Shown piece by piece: positions 52,825-61,109 of a stretch of DNA of 64,000 nt; position 1 is the first letter of the stretch, and each line of letters opens with the position of its first letter. Under the pieces are notes generated by a model that saw nothing but the letters and a program-made list of their open reading frames with translations, was not told where the DNA came from and ran no database searches. Both the position numbers and the translations under genes were made by a program. The DNA is from Sinorhizobium shofinae. GTDB taxonomy: Bacteria > Pseudomonadota > Alphaproteobacteria > Rhizobiales > Rhizobiaceae. The stretch covers positions 62,001 to 126,000 of the forward strand of contig MBFK01000004.1 of assembly GCA_001704765.1 (NCBI GenBank). The letters run 5' to 3'.

Positions 52825-53705
52825 CGGCTTTCTCCCGAGGCGAGACGGTGCGTGACGCGGAAATAGGCAATGCAGAAAATCGACAGGAAGATGCAGATCA
52901 GCACGGCGCGCGCCGCCCCCTCCCCGTATTTCTTCGAGCCGATCGCGGTACGGTAGGTGTCGATGATCATCGTCGTCGTGTCGCCGTTCGGACCGCCCTG
53001 CGTCAGGATCCAGATGATGTCGAACGAGTTGAAGGTGGCGATCAGTGACAGCATCGACATGGTGATCATCGACGGCACGAGCAGCGGCAGGGTGATGCGG
53101 CGGAAACGGTAGAAGCGCCCCGCCCCGTCGGTCCAGGCGGCCTCGTAGAGGTCCTGTGGGATCGCCTGCATCGAGGCGAGCATGTAGAGCGTCACCAGCG
53201 GCACCCCGATCCAGACATCGGTGATGATCGTCGCCCAGAAGGCTGTGGAGCCGTGGGCGAGGAAGGCGACCGGGCCGTCCACCAGCCCCCAGTTCTGCAG
53301 CATGCCGGAGATCATTCCAAACTGGCCGTTATACATCCAGCCCCACATGAAGATGCCGATCGCCATCGGTACGATCCAGGGCGGCATGGTGAGCACCCGG
53401 AACAGCGCCCGCCCCGGCACGGCGGCATTCAGCATGACTGCACCGAAGGTGCCGATGATCATCTTGATCGCCACGGAAAAGGCGGTCCAAACGAAGGTGC
53501 GGATGATCACTTCCGCAAAGGTAGCGTTGAAAATCTTGTCGTAATTGGCGGTGCCGACCCATTTGGTCGTCTTCTTGAGCGAGGCATCCGTGAACGACAG
53601 GATGAACGTATCGACCAGCGGATAGGCGACGATCACCGTCACATAGAGAACGGCGGGAAGCAGCAGGATCCAGGCGAAGATGACGGTGCTGCGGCGAACA
53701 CTCAT
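52821..53705 (-). CDS. Carbohydrate ABC transporter permease (MalF type)
   Basis: 294 residues, six predicted helices. First helix FAWILLLPAVLYVTVIVAYPL with a DTFILSFTDASLKK loop typical of MalF/UgpA-like permeases; EAA loop DLYEAAWTDGAGRFYRFRRITLPLLVPS at about residue 200. Twelve bases after the oxidoreductase gene. Confidence 0.92.
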   Translation of the reverse strand: MSVRRSTVIFAWILLLPAVLYVTVIVAYPLVDTFILSFTDASLKKTTKWVGTANYDKIFNATFAEVIIRTFVWTAFSVAIKMIIGTFGAVMLNAAVPGRALFRVLTMPPWIVPMAIGIFMWGWMYNGQFGMISGMLQNWGLVDGPVAFLAHGSTAFWATIITDVWIGVPLVTLYMLASMQAIPQDLYEAAWTDGAGRFYRFRRITLPLLVPSMITMSMLSLIATFNSFDIIWILTQGGPNGDTTTMIIDTYRTAIGSKKYGEGAARAVLICIFLSIFCIAYFRVTHRLASGESR

Positions 53706-53717
53706 CCCGCTTCCCCC

Positions 53718-54878
53718 TCAGGCCGCACGGGCGTGCAGGGCTTCGTCGAAGCGGTCCCAGATCGGCCGGAGGTCGACGACCGTTCTCTTCATCCGCGCAT
53801 CGTCCATGGAGAGCGCCAGGATGCCTGCTTCCAGCGCATCGAGCGGCGAGACGGGAAGCGGGCCGCCGTGCTTGACGTGGGCGATGATCTCGGCCGCCAT
53901 CTCTTCGTCTGCACCGTAGTGTTGCGAGAGCGCCGTCTCCTTGGCGTATTTCTTCTCGACGACCTTCTTGCCGGAAAGCACCTCGTGCACATCGAGATAG
54001 CCGCGGATGAAGTCGCCCTCCGCCATGCCGCGCGACCCCATCACGCAGAAGCGGCGGAACTGGTCTGGGACGTTGAGATTCGTGTGGAAGTTCATCGCGA
54101 CGCCGTTGGCGTATTCGATGATCGCCACCTGATAGTCGATGATGTCGCCGTCGCTGTCGAAGACCTTGTCGGAGCCCTGCCATCCGCTCGGCTTGCTATG
54201 GAATAGCTGCAGGTCGTTGATGCCGTCGCGGGCTGGATCATTGGCGGGAATGAAGCTCTTGCGTCCGCCAAAACTCGCTACGCGCTCCGGCCGGGCGCCG
54301 ACGACGCCATTGTAGAGATCAAGGTCATGGCAGCATTTCTCGAGCATGAAGCTGCCCGCATAGCGTCCATAGCGGCGCCAGTCACGCATGAAGAATGCGC
54401 CATGATAGGGTTCAATATGCTCGGCGGCTTCGATCGAAACAATCTGGCCAAGCGATCCTGCGGCCTGGGCGGCGCGAAGATCGCGGTACATCGGCGCATA
54501 ACGCAGCACGAGTCCCACCATCAGCCTGTCGTGCCCATGTTTCGCCAGCAGCGCGGCAAGTTCCAGGCTCTGATCGATGGTGCTGACGATCGGCTTTTCG
54601 CAGAAGACCTTGAGACCCGCCTCGAGACCGATACGGATATGGTCGAGATGCATGTGGTTCGGAGAGCCGATCATCAAGAGATCGAGCCTCTCGCTGGCGA
54701 TCAATTCCTCGGGTGTGGTGTAGGCCTTTCCCGCCGAAATGCCCTTTTCCGCAAGCGTGGCAAGGCCCGCAGGCGCCGGATCGACATAGCCTGCGATCTC
54801 GAAGCTCTGGTCGATCGCCTTGAAGACATAACCCAGATATCCAAGACGGAATCCGAGTCCGATTATCCCGACTTTCAT
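53718..54878 (-). CDS. Gfo/Idh/MocA-family oxidoreductase
   Basis: 386 residues. N-terminal Rossmann fold MKVGIIGLGFRLGYLGYVF, then LLMIGSPNHMHLDHI and VFCEKPIVSTIDQSLEL with the catalytic Lys of the EKP motif. C-terminal alpha/beta domain (AEHIEPYHGAFFMRDWRRYGRYAGSFMLEKCCHDLDLYN) with the conserved His/Asp pair. These NAD(P) enzymes oxidise sugar hydroxyls, often at C1 or C3. First gene of the ABC importer operon, behind the RpiR-like motifs. The N-acetylhexosaminide or a related sugar may be its substrate (inference). Confidence 0.92.
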   Translation of the reverse strand: MKVGIIGLGFRLGYLGYVFKAIDQSFEIAGYVDPAPAGLATLAEKGISAGKAYTTPEELIASERLDLLMIGSPNHMHLDHIRIGLEAGLKVFCEKPIVSTIDQSLELAALLAKHGHDRLMVGLVLRYAPMYRDLRAAQAAGSLGQIVSIEAAEHIEPYHGAFFMRDWRRYGRYAGSFMLEKCCHDLDLYNGVVGARPERVASFGGRKSFIPANDPARDGINDLQLFHSKPSGWQGSDKVFDSDGDIIDYQVAIIEYANGVAMNFHTNLNVPDQFRRFCVMGSRGMAEGDFIRGYLDVHEVLSGKKVVEKKYAKETALSQHYGADEEMAAEIIAHVKHGGPLPVSPLDALEAGILALSMDDARMKRTVVDLRPIWDRFDEALHARAA

Positions 54879-54899
54879 GCTGATGCCGTTCCCGTTTCG

Positions 54900-54984
54900 T
54901 AATTTATTTTCGTAGACTGGGATAGAATTTTCGATGCGTCAACAAAAATTCGAACATTCAGAGAAAATGTGAAATTCATTTTCA
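54900..54984. promoter_or_regulatory. Candidate RpiR operators before the oxidoreductase-ABC operon
   Basis: TAATTTATTTTCGT at 54900-54913 repeats the motif found at 43075-43087 in the same position before the first gene of the RidA operon. Further upstream GAAAATG-N7-CATTTTC at 54963-54983 is a perfect dyad and contains TGAAA-N5-TTTCA at 54970-54984. Together they point to joint control of the two operons. Binding by the RpiR protein at 41.8 kb is inference. Confidence 0.5.
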
Positions 54985-55042
54985 TCGCGTCGGGAGGGTC
55001 GACGACTTTCCGCACAGAGTCGCCGGATAGACAAGGCTGGCG

Positions 55043-55780
55043 CTATGTGCGCGTGCGTCCCGAGAGCGCACGCTCCAGGGCTTGAAGCGCGTCGTGGATG
55101 AGCACCGCGAGCGCCGCAACGATGAGCCCGCCCTGCAACACGAAGGCGAGATTGTTCGACTGCAGCCCGGCGATGATGACCTCGCCGAGCGTCTTGGCCG
55201 CCACGGTCGAGCCGATCGTTGCCGTTGCGAGGCTGATCACGACGGAAAGCCGAATGCCGGTGAGGATCACAGGCAAAGCCAAGGGAAGCTCGATCTGGAC
55301 GAGCCGTTGGCGCTCGGTCATGCCGGCGCCGCGGGCGGCCTCGGTCACCGCTGGGGGCAAGGTCGTAAGCCCCGTCAGCGCATTCTCGAAGATCGGCAGC
55401 AGTCCATAGAGAAAAAGGGCAATCAGCGTCGGTTTCTCGCCAAAGCCGAAGATCGGAACCGAGAGCGCTAGCACCGCGACCGGCGGGAAGGTCTGGCCAA
55501 TATTCACGAGGCTGCGCGACAGCGGCAGGAATTCCGCGCCGGCCTCTCGCGTCACGAGGATCGCCAGCGACACGGCAATGAACGTCGCTGCAAATGTCGC
55601 GACGAACACGGTACGAAGATGGAGGAGTGTCAGCCAGAAAAGGCTGCCTCGATTGTAAACCGCCGGGGCGTTTTCCTGCACCAGCGACTTGAGCAGCGGC
55701 TCGAACCAACCGGGCTGCAGAAGAAAAGCCAGCAAAACAAGGAACACCGCCAGCCGCAGGAGCGTGGGTAGCGACGCCAT
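55043..55780 (-). CDS. yehW: Osmoprotectant ABC transporter permease, YehW type
   Basis: 245 residues, like E. coli YehW (243). Permease with MetI-like core: TVFVATFAATFIAVSLAILV, NIGQTFPPVAVLALSVPIFGFG, EAA-like AVTEAARGAGMTERQRLVQIELPLALPVIL. ATG at 55780 overlaps the ATPase stop by one base (TGATG). Last gene of the four-gene importer; longer in-frame starts lie inside the ATPase gene. Confidence 0.88.
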   Translation of the reverse strand: MASLPTLLRLAVFLVLLAFLLQPGWFEPLLKSLVQENAPAVYNRGSLFWLTLLHLRTVFVATFAATFIAVSLAILVTREAGAEFLPLSRSLVNIGQTFPPVAVLALSVPIFGFGEKPTLIALFLYGLLPIFENALTGLTTLPPAVTEAARGAGMTERQRLVQIELPLALPVILTGIRLSVVISLATATIGSTVAAKTLGEVIIAGLQSNNLAFVLQGGLIVAALAVLIHDALQALERALSGRTRT

Positions 55781-56718
55781 CACCGCGGCCTCGCGGCGCG
55801 TTTCACCAGGCCATCGAGGCTGACCTTGCCGATGATGGCGCCATTCGCCGCTGCGACCGGCAGTGCAGAGCGCCCGGACCACAAGAGTTCGGAAAGCGCC
55901 TCGCGCTGGCTTAAGCCCTCCGGTATCGGCGCGCCTTCGGCCGCGCCGGGCTCGACGGCATCGCCGGCCGTCTCGATGGCAAGCATGCGGAACGGCCGCT
56001 CAGTGGCGCCGATCAGTTCTTCAACGAAGGGTGTGGCGGGGCGTATCAGCATCTCGGCTGGGGTTCCATGTTGCACCACCTCTCCCTTGTCCATGACGGC
56101 GATCCGGTCAGCGAGATGGAAAGCCTCCTCCATGTCGTGGGTCACGAGGATGATCGTCGTGCCGAAATGCTTCTGGATGGAGAGAAGATCGTCCTGAGCC
56201 TTGGCGCGAATGATCGGGTCGAGGGCGCCGAATGGTTCGTCCATCAAGAGCAGGTTCGGTTCAGCCGCAAGCGCCCGCGCAACGCCGACGCGCTGCTGCT
56301 GGCCGCCGGAGAGCTCATGCGGATAGCGCGGTCCGAAGAAATCCGGATCGAGCTGGAAGAGCGTCAGCAGCTCTTCGACCTTCGCCTTTATCCGCGCCCT
56401 CTCCCAGCCGAGCAGCGTCGGCACGGTGGCGATGTTTTGCGCGACAGTGCGATGCGGAAAGAGGCCATGACCCTGGATCGCATAGCCGATCCGGCGGCGC
56501 AGTTCGAATTCCGGCACGGAGCGATTGTCCTCGCCGTCGATCCGGATCGTGCCGGAGGTCGGCTCGATCAGACGGTTGACCATCCTGATGAGCGTGGTCT
56601 TGCCCGAGCCCGATGTACCGACGATAACGGTGATCGTATGCGGCATGACGGTCAGCGACACGTCGCTGACCACCACGGTTTCGTCGTAACGCTTGGTGAC
56701 GCAGTCGAATTCGATCAT
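55780..56718 (-). CDS. yehX: Osmoprotectant ABC transporter ATP-binding protein, YehX type
   Basis: 312 residues, like E. coli YehX (308). Walker A GTSGSGKTTLIRMVNRL, signature [15 protein letters not shown], Walker B LLLMDEPFGALDP, switch His VTHDMEEAF. The C-terminus carries a single CBS-like segment (LSELLWSGRSALPVAAANGAIIGKVS), common in OpuA/ProV-type ATPases and used to sense ionic strength in OpuA. Coupled to both neighbouring permeases by overlapping stop/start codons. Confidence 0.9.
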   Translation of the reverse strand: MIEFDCVTKRYDETVVVSDVSLTVMPHTITVIVGTSGSGKTTLIRMVNRLIEPTSGTIRIDGEDNRSVPEFELRRRIGYAIQGHGLFPHRTVAQNIATVPTLLGWERARIKAKVEELLTLFQLDPDFFGPRYPHELSGGQQQRVGVARALAAEPNLLLMDEPFGALDPIIRAKAQDDLLSIQKHFGTTIILVTHDMEEAFHLADRIAVMDKGEVVQHGTPAEMLIRPATPFVEELIGATERPFRMLAIETAGDAVEPGAAEGAPIPEGLSQREALSELLWSGRSALPVAAANGAIIGKVSLDGLVKRAARPR

Positions 56719-57914
56719 GCGGCCTTGCCCCGGCTGTGTTTCGGACCCATCACTTCGATCAGCGCGTCAAGCACGATGGCCGCGGTAAAGGCGAGCACGA
56801 CGGTCGGAACCGCGCCAAGCAGCACGAGATCCATGGCCGTCTGGCCTATGCCCTGAAAGACGAAGACGCCGAAGCCGCCGCCGCCGATGAGGGCGGCGAT
56901 GGTGGCAAGCCCGATGTTCTGGACGAGCACGATGCGGATGCCGGCAAGGATAACAGGAAAGGCCAAAGGGAACTCGACGGCCACAAGCCGCTGCCATTCG
57001 GTCATGCCGAGGCCGCGTGCGGCATCGTTGGCGGCGCGCGGCACGCCGGCGAGCCCGACGACCGTATTAGCGACCACTGGCAGCAGCGAATAGAGAAAAA
57101 GCGCAACGAAGGCGGGAGCGACGCCGATACCACGAACGCCGATCGCCTCAGCACCCGGAACATGTGTCGCAATCCAGCCGAGCGGCCCGATCAGAATTCC
57201 GAAGAGGGCAATCGAGGGGATCGTCTGTATAGCGTTGAGGGCATTCAACACGGTTGCCCGCAGGCGGTCGACGCGGTGGCAGAGGATGCCGAGCGGCAGT
57301 CCGAGGACCGTTGCGGCGGCGAGCGATCCGAGCGCCAGCGTCAGGTGGCGGCCAGCCTCGGCCCAGAATGTGTCAGCCCGGCTCGCATATTCCTTGAGGA
57401 TCGAAAGCCCGTCCCATCGCCCCGTGGCGAGCATTCCGCCGACGAGCGCCAAGGCCCCGGCGAGGAAAAGAAGCCGGAGACCCGGCCCGGGGTTCAGTCG
57501 GGTCAACGCATCGGCAACCAGAAGCGCGAATGCAAAGACGAGAATCCAGAAGCCGGATGCCGGCGAGACGCGTGCATAGGCATTGTCCGCCGGCACCAGA
57601 TTGCCGGCGGCACTGCCGATGAGAAAGCACAGCGCAACGAGGGCCGCAAAGGCGGCCGCCATGCGCACGAGGACGGATGTCTTCAAAAGCGCAACGACGA
57701 TACCAAACGTCACAAGGGCAAGAAGCCCGTAGCCAAGTGACGGCGGCAAGGCTTCGAGGATAGCCTTTCCCTCGCCCTGCACGATACGGTTTGCCCGGAA
57801 CGTCGCGAAGGGGGCCAGAAACGCGCCGTAAACCGCGAGAGCCGCAATAATCACGCCGAGCTTATCGAAAGGGAGGGTCCTGCGCTCTGTTTCTCGGATG
57901 ACACCGATCGCCAT
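56715..57914 (-). CDS. yehY: Osmoprotectant ABC transporter permease, YehY type with N-terminal membrane extension
   Basis: 399 residues. About 190 N-terminal residues form extra hydrophobic helices (LGVIIAALAVYGAFLAPF, LGYGLLALVTFGIVVALL, AAFAALVALCFLIGSAAG), as in E. coli YehY (385). The permease core follows: LTLALGSLAAATVLGLPLGIL, NAIQTIPSIALFGILIGPLG, EAA-like AANDAARGLGMTEWQRLVAVEFPLAFPVIL. ATG 57914 chosen; the open frame extends to 57962. The order binding protein-YehY-YehX-YehW equals yehZYXW, a low-affinity glycine betaine importer family. Confidence 0.88.
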   Translation of the reverse strand: MAIGVIRETERRTLPFDKLGVIIAALAVYGAFLAPFATFRANRIVQGEGKAILEALPPSLGYGLLALVTFGIVVALLKTSVLVRMAAAFAALVALCFLIGSAAGNLVPADNAYARVSPASGFWILVFAFALLVADALTRLNPGPGLRLLFLAGALALVGGMLATGRWDGLSILKEYASRADTFWAEAGRHLTLALGSLAAATVLGLPLGILCHRVDRLRATVLNALNAIQTIPSIALFGILIGPLGWIATHVPGAEAIGVRGIGVAPAFVALFLYSLLPVVANTVVGLAGVPRAANDAARGLGMTEWQRLVAVEFPLAFPVILAGIRIVLVQNIGLATIAALIGGGGFGVFVFQGIGQTAMDLVLLGAVPTVVLAFTAAIVLDALIEVMGPKHSRGKAA

Positions 57915-57986
57915 GAAATGATCCGCTCGACGCACTATTCGCACGCGTTGCCCGACCGGCATCGGATAACGCCCTTTATCATCAGC

Positions 57987-58904
57987 TTACTTCAGGAAGC
58001 CGTTCTTCTTCAAAAAATCCTCGGCGACCGCTTTCGCCGGTTCGCCGCCCACCTGCACGCGGCCATTGAGTTCCTGCAGCGTGACGAGATCGAGCTTTTC
58101 GAAGACGGGCTTCAAGAGGGTATCGATATTCGGATTCTCCTTCAGCACCGCTTCCCGGATGATCGGCGTCGGCTGATAGACCGGCTGGACGTTCTTGTCG
58201 TCCTCGAGAACGACGAGACCGGAGGGCGCAATGCCACCGTCTGTGCCGTAGACCATCGCCGCATTGGCGCCATTCGTCTGGTTCGCGGCCGCAGCGATGG
58301 TGGCGGCCGTGTCTCCGCCCGAAAGGGTGATCAGTTGCTCCGGCTTCAGCGTGAAGGAGTAGGCGGTCTGGAACGCGGGCAAGGCAGCGGCGGAGTTCAC
58401 GAATTCGGACGAGGCAGCGAGTATCACCTCGCCGCCGCCGGTCACATATTTCCCGAAGTCTGAAAGCGTCTTGAGCTTGTTCTTCTCTGCCACCTCCTTG
58501 CGCAGCGCGATCGCCCAGGTGTTGTTTGCCGGCGACGGTGTCAGCCAGACGATCTTGTTGGCGTCGTAGTCGAGCTTCTTTGCCAGCTCATAGGCCTTGG
58601 CGGCATCCTTCCAGGCCGGATCGTCCGCCTTCTCGAAGAAGAAGGCGGCGTTGCCCGTATACTCCGGATAAACATCGATTTCGCCGGCAGTGATCGCCTT
58701 GCGAACGACGGGAGTGGCACCAAGCTGGACCCGATCCGTGGTCTTTATGTCGTTGGCGTTCAGCACAGCGAGAATGATGTTGCCGAGAACGCCACCCTCC
58801 GTGTCGATCTTGGAGGAAACCACGACGTCGGCCTTGGCCGCCGCGCCGGTAAGCGCAAATGCGAGAGCGGTGCCGATAAGTGTCTTTTTCAGGGTCAGGC
58901 GCAT
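57987..58904 (-). CDS. yehZ: Osmoprotectant ABC transporter binding protein, YehZ/OsmF type
   Basis: 305 residues, same length as E. coli OsmF. Signal peptide MRLTLKKTLIGTALAFALTG then AAAKADVVV. Mature OpuAC-type protein: VVSSKIDTEGGVLGNIILAVL, GEIDVYPEYTGNAAFFF, FGKYVTGGGEVILAAS. Binds quaternary ammonium compounds such as glycine betaine. First gene of the leftward operon. Confidence 0.9.
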   Translation of the reverse strand: MRLTLKKTLIGTALAFALTGAAAKADVVVSSKIDTEGGVLGNIILAVLNANDIKTTDRVQLGATPVVRKAITAGEIDVYPEYTGNAAFFFEKADDPAWKDAAKAYELAKKLDYDANKIVWLTPSPANNTWAIALRKEVAEKNKLKTLSDFGKYVTGGGEVILAASSEFVNSAAALPAFQTAYSFTLKPEQLITLSGGDTAATIAAAANQTNGANAAMVYGTDGGIAPSGLVVLEDDKNVQPVYQPTPIIREAVLKENPNIDTLLKPVFEKLDLVTLQELNGRVQVGGEPAKAVAEDFLKKNGFLK

Positions 58905-59246
58905 GATTGTCTCCCTCGATTGGTCCCGTGGCCGTCACGGCTCTCCGCTCCGTCCGGTTAGAGCATCCATATATGTCAGGGTTCCGCAAAGAACAGAGCA
59001 ACGGCCCAACAGGGACTTACGGTTGAACATCGGGATGCCCGAGGTCAAGGTACATACTACCAGGTTGCAATCGACGCGGAAGTCGGTCACTCTTCCGTTG
59101 GATCGCCTCACAGCGCGCAGAGCCACGATAGTCGATCGGCACTACTTCATATTAGAATGCCAGCATGATCCGAGGCGGCCGCAAGCCAGCCGCGTTTCCG
59201 CGGCAGGCGCCCGCACAGTCCTTGAAAATACAATTCGGGGGATGGG
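58905..59246. other. Divergent promoter region between yehZ and DUF4126 genes
   Basis: About 340 bases without a gene. Promoters for both directions should lie here. One inverted repeat, CGGAAG-N9-CTTCCG at 59077-59097, is the only dyad I noticed; its meaning is unclear. No RNA gene seen. Confidence 0.5.
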
Positions 59247-59708
59247 ATGACCGTCTATATTCTTGCGCTTCTGATCGGCGTGGTAGCGGGCTTGCGGGTG
59301 ATGACCGCGCCGGCGGCCGTCAGCATCGCCGCCGCGACCGGCTGGTTGCCCGTCGCCAGCAGCTGGGCAGCCTTTATGGGCTACCGCTTCACGCCTTATA
59401 TTTTCGGTCTGCTGGCGCTCGTCGAATACGTCACCGACCAGCTCCCGAGTACGCCGAGCCGCAAAGTGCCCCAGCAATTCGGCGCGCGTATCGTCAGCGG
59501 GGGTTTCTGCGGCGCCGTCATCGGCACCGCCGCGGGCTCCCCGGTGGGTGGCGCGATTGCCGGGATCGTCGGCGCAATCCTCGGCACGCTCGGCGGTTAT
59601 GAAGCGCGCAAGCGCCTCGTTGCAATGATCGGCGGCAAGGACCTGCCGATCGCCCTTCTCGAGGACCTCATCGCCATACTGCTTTCGGTCTGGGTGGTGT
59701 CATCATGA
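59247..59708 (+). CDS. DUF4126-type small membrane protein
   Basis: 153 residues. Glycine/alanine-rich with about four hydrophobic stretches: MTVYILALLIGVVAGLRVM, FTPYIFGLLALVEYVTDQL, a central GGFCGAVIGTAAGSPVGGAI and GIVGAILGTLGGYEARKR. This matches the DUF4126 family of integral membrane proteins of unknown function. The stop overlaps the start of the mercuric-reductase-like gene (ATGA), so the pair is translated together. A GGGGGATGG purine run serves as ribosome site. Confidence 0.8.
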   Translation: MTVYILALLIGVVAGLRVMTAPAAVSIAAATGWLPVASSWAAFMGYRFTPYIFGLLALVEYVTDQLPSTPSRKVPQQFGARIVSGGFCGAVIGTAAGSPVGGAIAGIVGAILGTLGGYEARKRLVAMIGGKDLPIALLEDLIAILLSVWVVSS

Positions 59709-61081
59709 ACAGGCATTTCGACGCGATCATCATCGGCGCCGGCCAGGCGGGCCCGTCGCTAGCCGGACGATTGACGCAAGCCGGCAAATCCGTCGCGCTC
59801 GTCGAGCGCCAGCTCTTCGGCGGCACCTGCGTCAACACCGGCTGCATGCCGACGAAGGCCATGGTCGCGAGCGCTTACGCCATCCACACGGCGCGTCGCG
59901 GCACCGAATACGGCATGACGACCGGCCCTGTTTCCGTTGATTTCGCCCGGGTGATGGCGCGCAAGGAGAAGGTCCGGCTCGACGCCCGGTCGGGCGTCGA
60001 AAGCTGGGTGAAGAAAATGAAGAACTGCACGGTGTTGGAAGGCCATGCACGCTTTGAAAGCCCCACTGACATCCGCGTCGGCGAAGAGCTGATTTCCGGC
60101 GAGCAGGTCTTCCTCAATGTGGGCGGGCGCGCCGCGATCCCGGATTTTCCGGGTATCAACGAGGTTCCCTACCTCACAAACAGCTCGATTATGGAGGTCG
60201 CCTACCTGCCCCGGCATCTGGTCATCATCGGCGGCAGCTATATCGGACTTGAATTCGCGCAGATGTTCCGCCGCTTCGGCTCCGATGTCACCGTCGTCGA
60301 AAAGGGGCCTCGCCTGATCGCGCGCGAAGACCCGGATGTCTCGGATGCGATCCGCGCCATCCTCGAAAAAGAGAAAATCCATATTCGCCTCAACGCCGAA
60401 TGCATCCGCTTTGCCAAACATGCCGAGGGCGTCGCAGCCGGTGTCGACTGCACGTCGGGAGCCCCGGAGGTCATCGGCTCCGATGTCCTGCTCGCCACCG
60501 GGCGCCGCCCCAACACGGACGATCTCGGGCTCGACAAGGCGGGTGTGAAGACTGACGCACGCGGATACATCGAGGTCGACGATGCCCTGCGCACGAGCGT
60601 GCCGCATATTTTCGCGATGGGCGACTGCAACGGCCGCGGCGCCTTTACCCATACGTCCTACAATGATTTCGAGATCGTTGCCGCGAACCTCATCGACAAT
60701 GACCCGCGCCGGGTCAGCGACCGCATCCAGACCTATGCCCTCTACATCGATCCGCCGCTCGGGCGCGCCGGCATGACCGAGACCGAGGCGCGCAAAAGTG
60801 GCCGCAAGCTCCTGATCGGCACCCGGCCGATGACGCGCGTCGGGCGCGCCGTCGAGAAGGGCGAGACGCTAGGCTTCATGAAGGTGCTCGTCGACGCCGA
60901 CACGAAGGAAATCCTCGGCGCTTCGATCCTCGGTACGGGCGGCGACGAGGCGATCCAGAGCATCCTCGACGTGATGTACGCGAAAAGACCCTATACGACC
61001 ATCAGCCGCGCCATGCACATCCACCCGACGGTGTCGGAACTGATCCCCACCGTCTTTGGAGACCTCTCGCCTGTGACGTAA
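59705..61081 (+). CDS. FAD-dependent pyridine nucleotide-disulfide oxidoreductase (mercuric reductase-like)
   Basis: 458 residues. FAD motif DAIIIGAGQAGPSLAGRL, redox-active pair Cys42-x4-Cys47 in GGTCVNTGCMPTKAM, NAD(P) motif VIIGGSYIGLEFAQMF, HIFAMGDCNGRGAFTHTSYND (second FAD segment), and the C-terminal dimer motif HIHPTVSELIP with the catalytic His. The protein lacks the extra N-terminal heavy-metal domain and the C-terminal Cys pair of true MerA. It may reduce a small disulfide or quinone. Coupled to the DUF4126 membrane protein. Confidence 0.9.
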   Translation: MNRHFDAIIIGAGQAGPSLAGRLTQAGKSVALVERQLFGGTCVNTGCMPTKAMVASAYAIHTARRGTEYGMTTGPVSVDFARVMARKEKVRLDARSGVESWVKKMKNCTVLEGHARFESPTDIRVGEELISGEQVFLNVGGRAAIPDFPGINEVPYLTNSSIMEVAYLPRHLVIIGGSYIGLEFAQMFRRFGSDVTVVEKGPRLIAREDPDVSDAIRAILEKEKIHIRLNAECIRFAKHAEGVAAGVDCTSGAPEVIGSDVLLATGRRPNTDDLGLDKAGVKTDARGYIEVDDALRTSVPHIFAMGDCNGRGAFTHTSYNDFEIVAANLIDNDPRRVSDRIQTYALYIDPPLGRAGMTETEARKSGRKLLIGTRPMTRVGRAVEKGETLGFMKVLVDADTKEILGASILGTGGDEAIQSILDVMYAKRPYTTISRAMHIHPTVSELIPTVFGDLSPVT

Positions 61082-61109
61082 AATGGCGTAGCGCGGATTG
61101 TCTGCGTGT

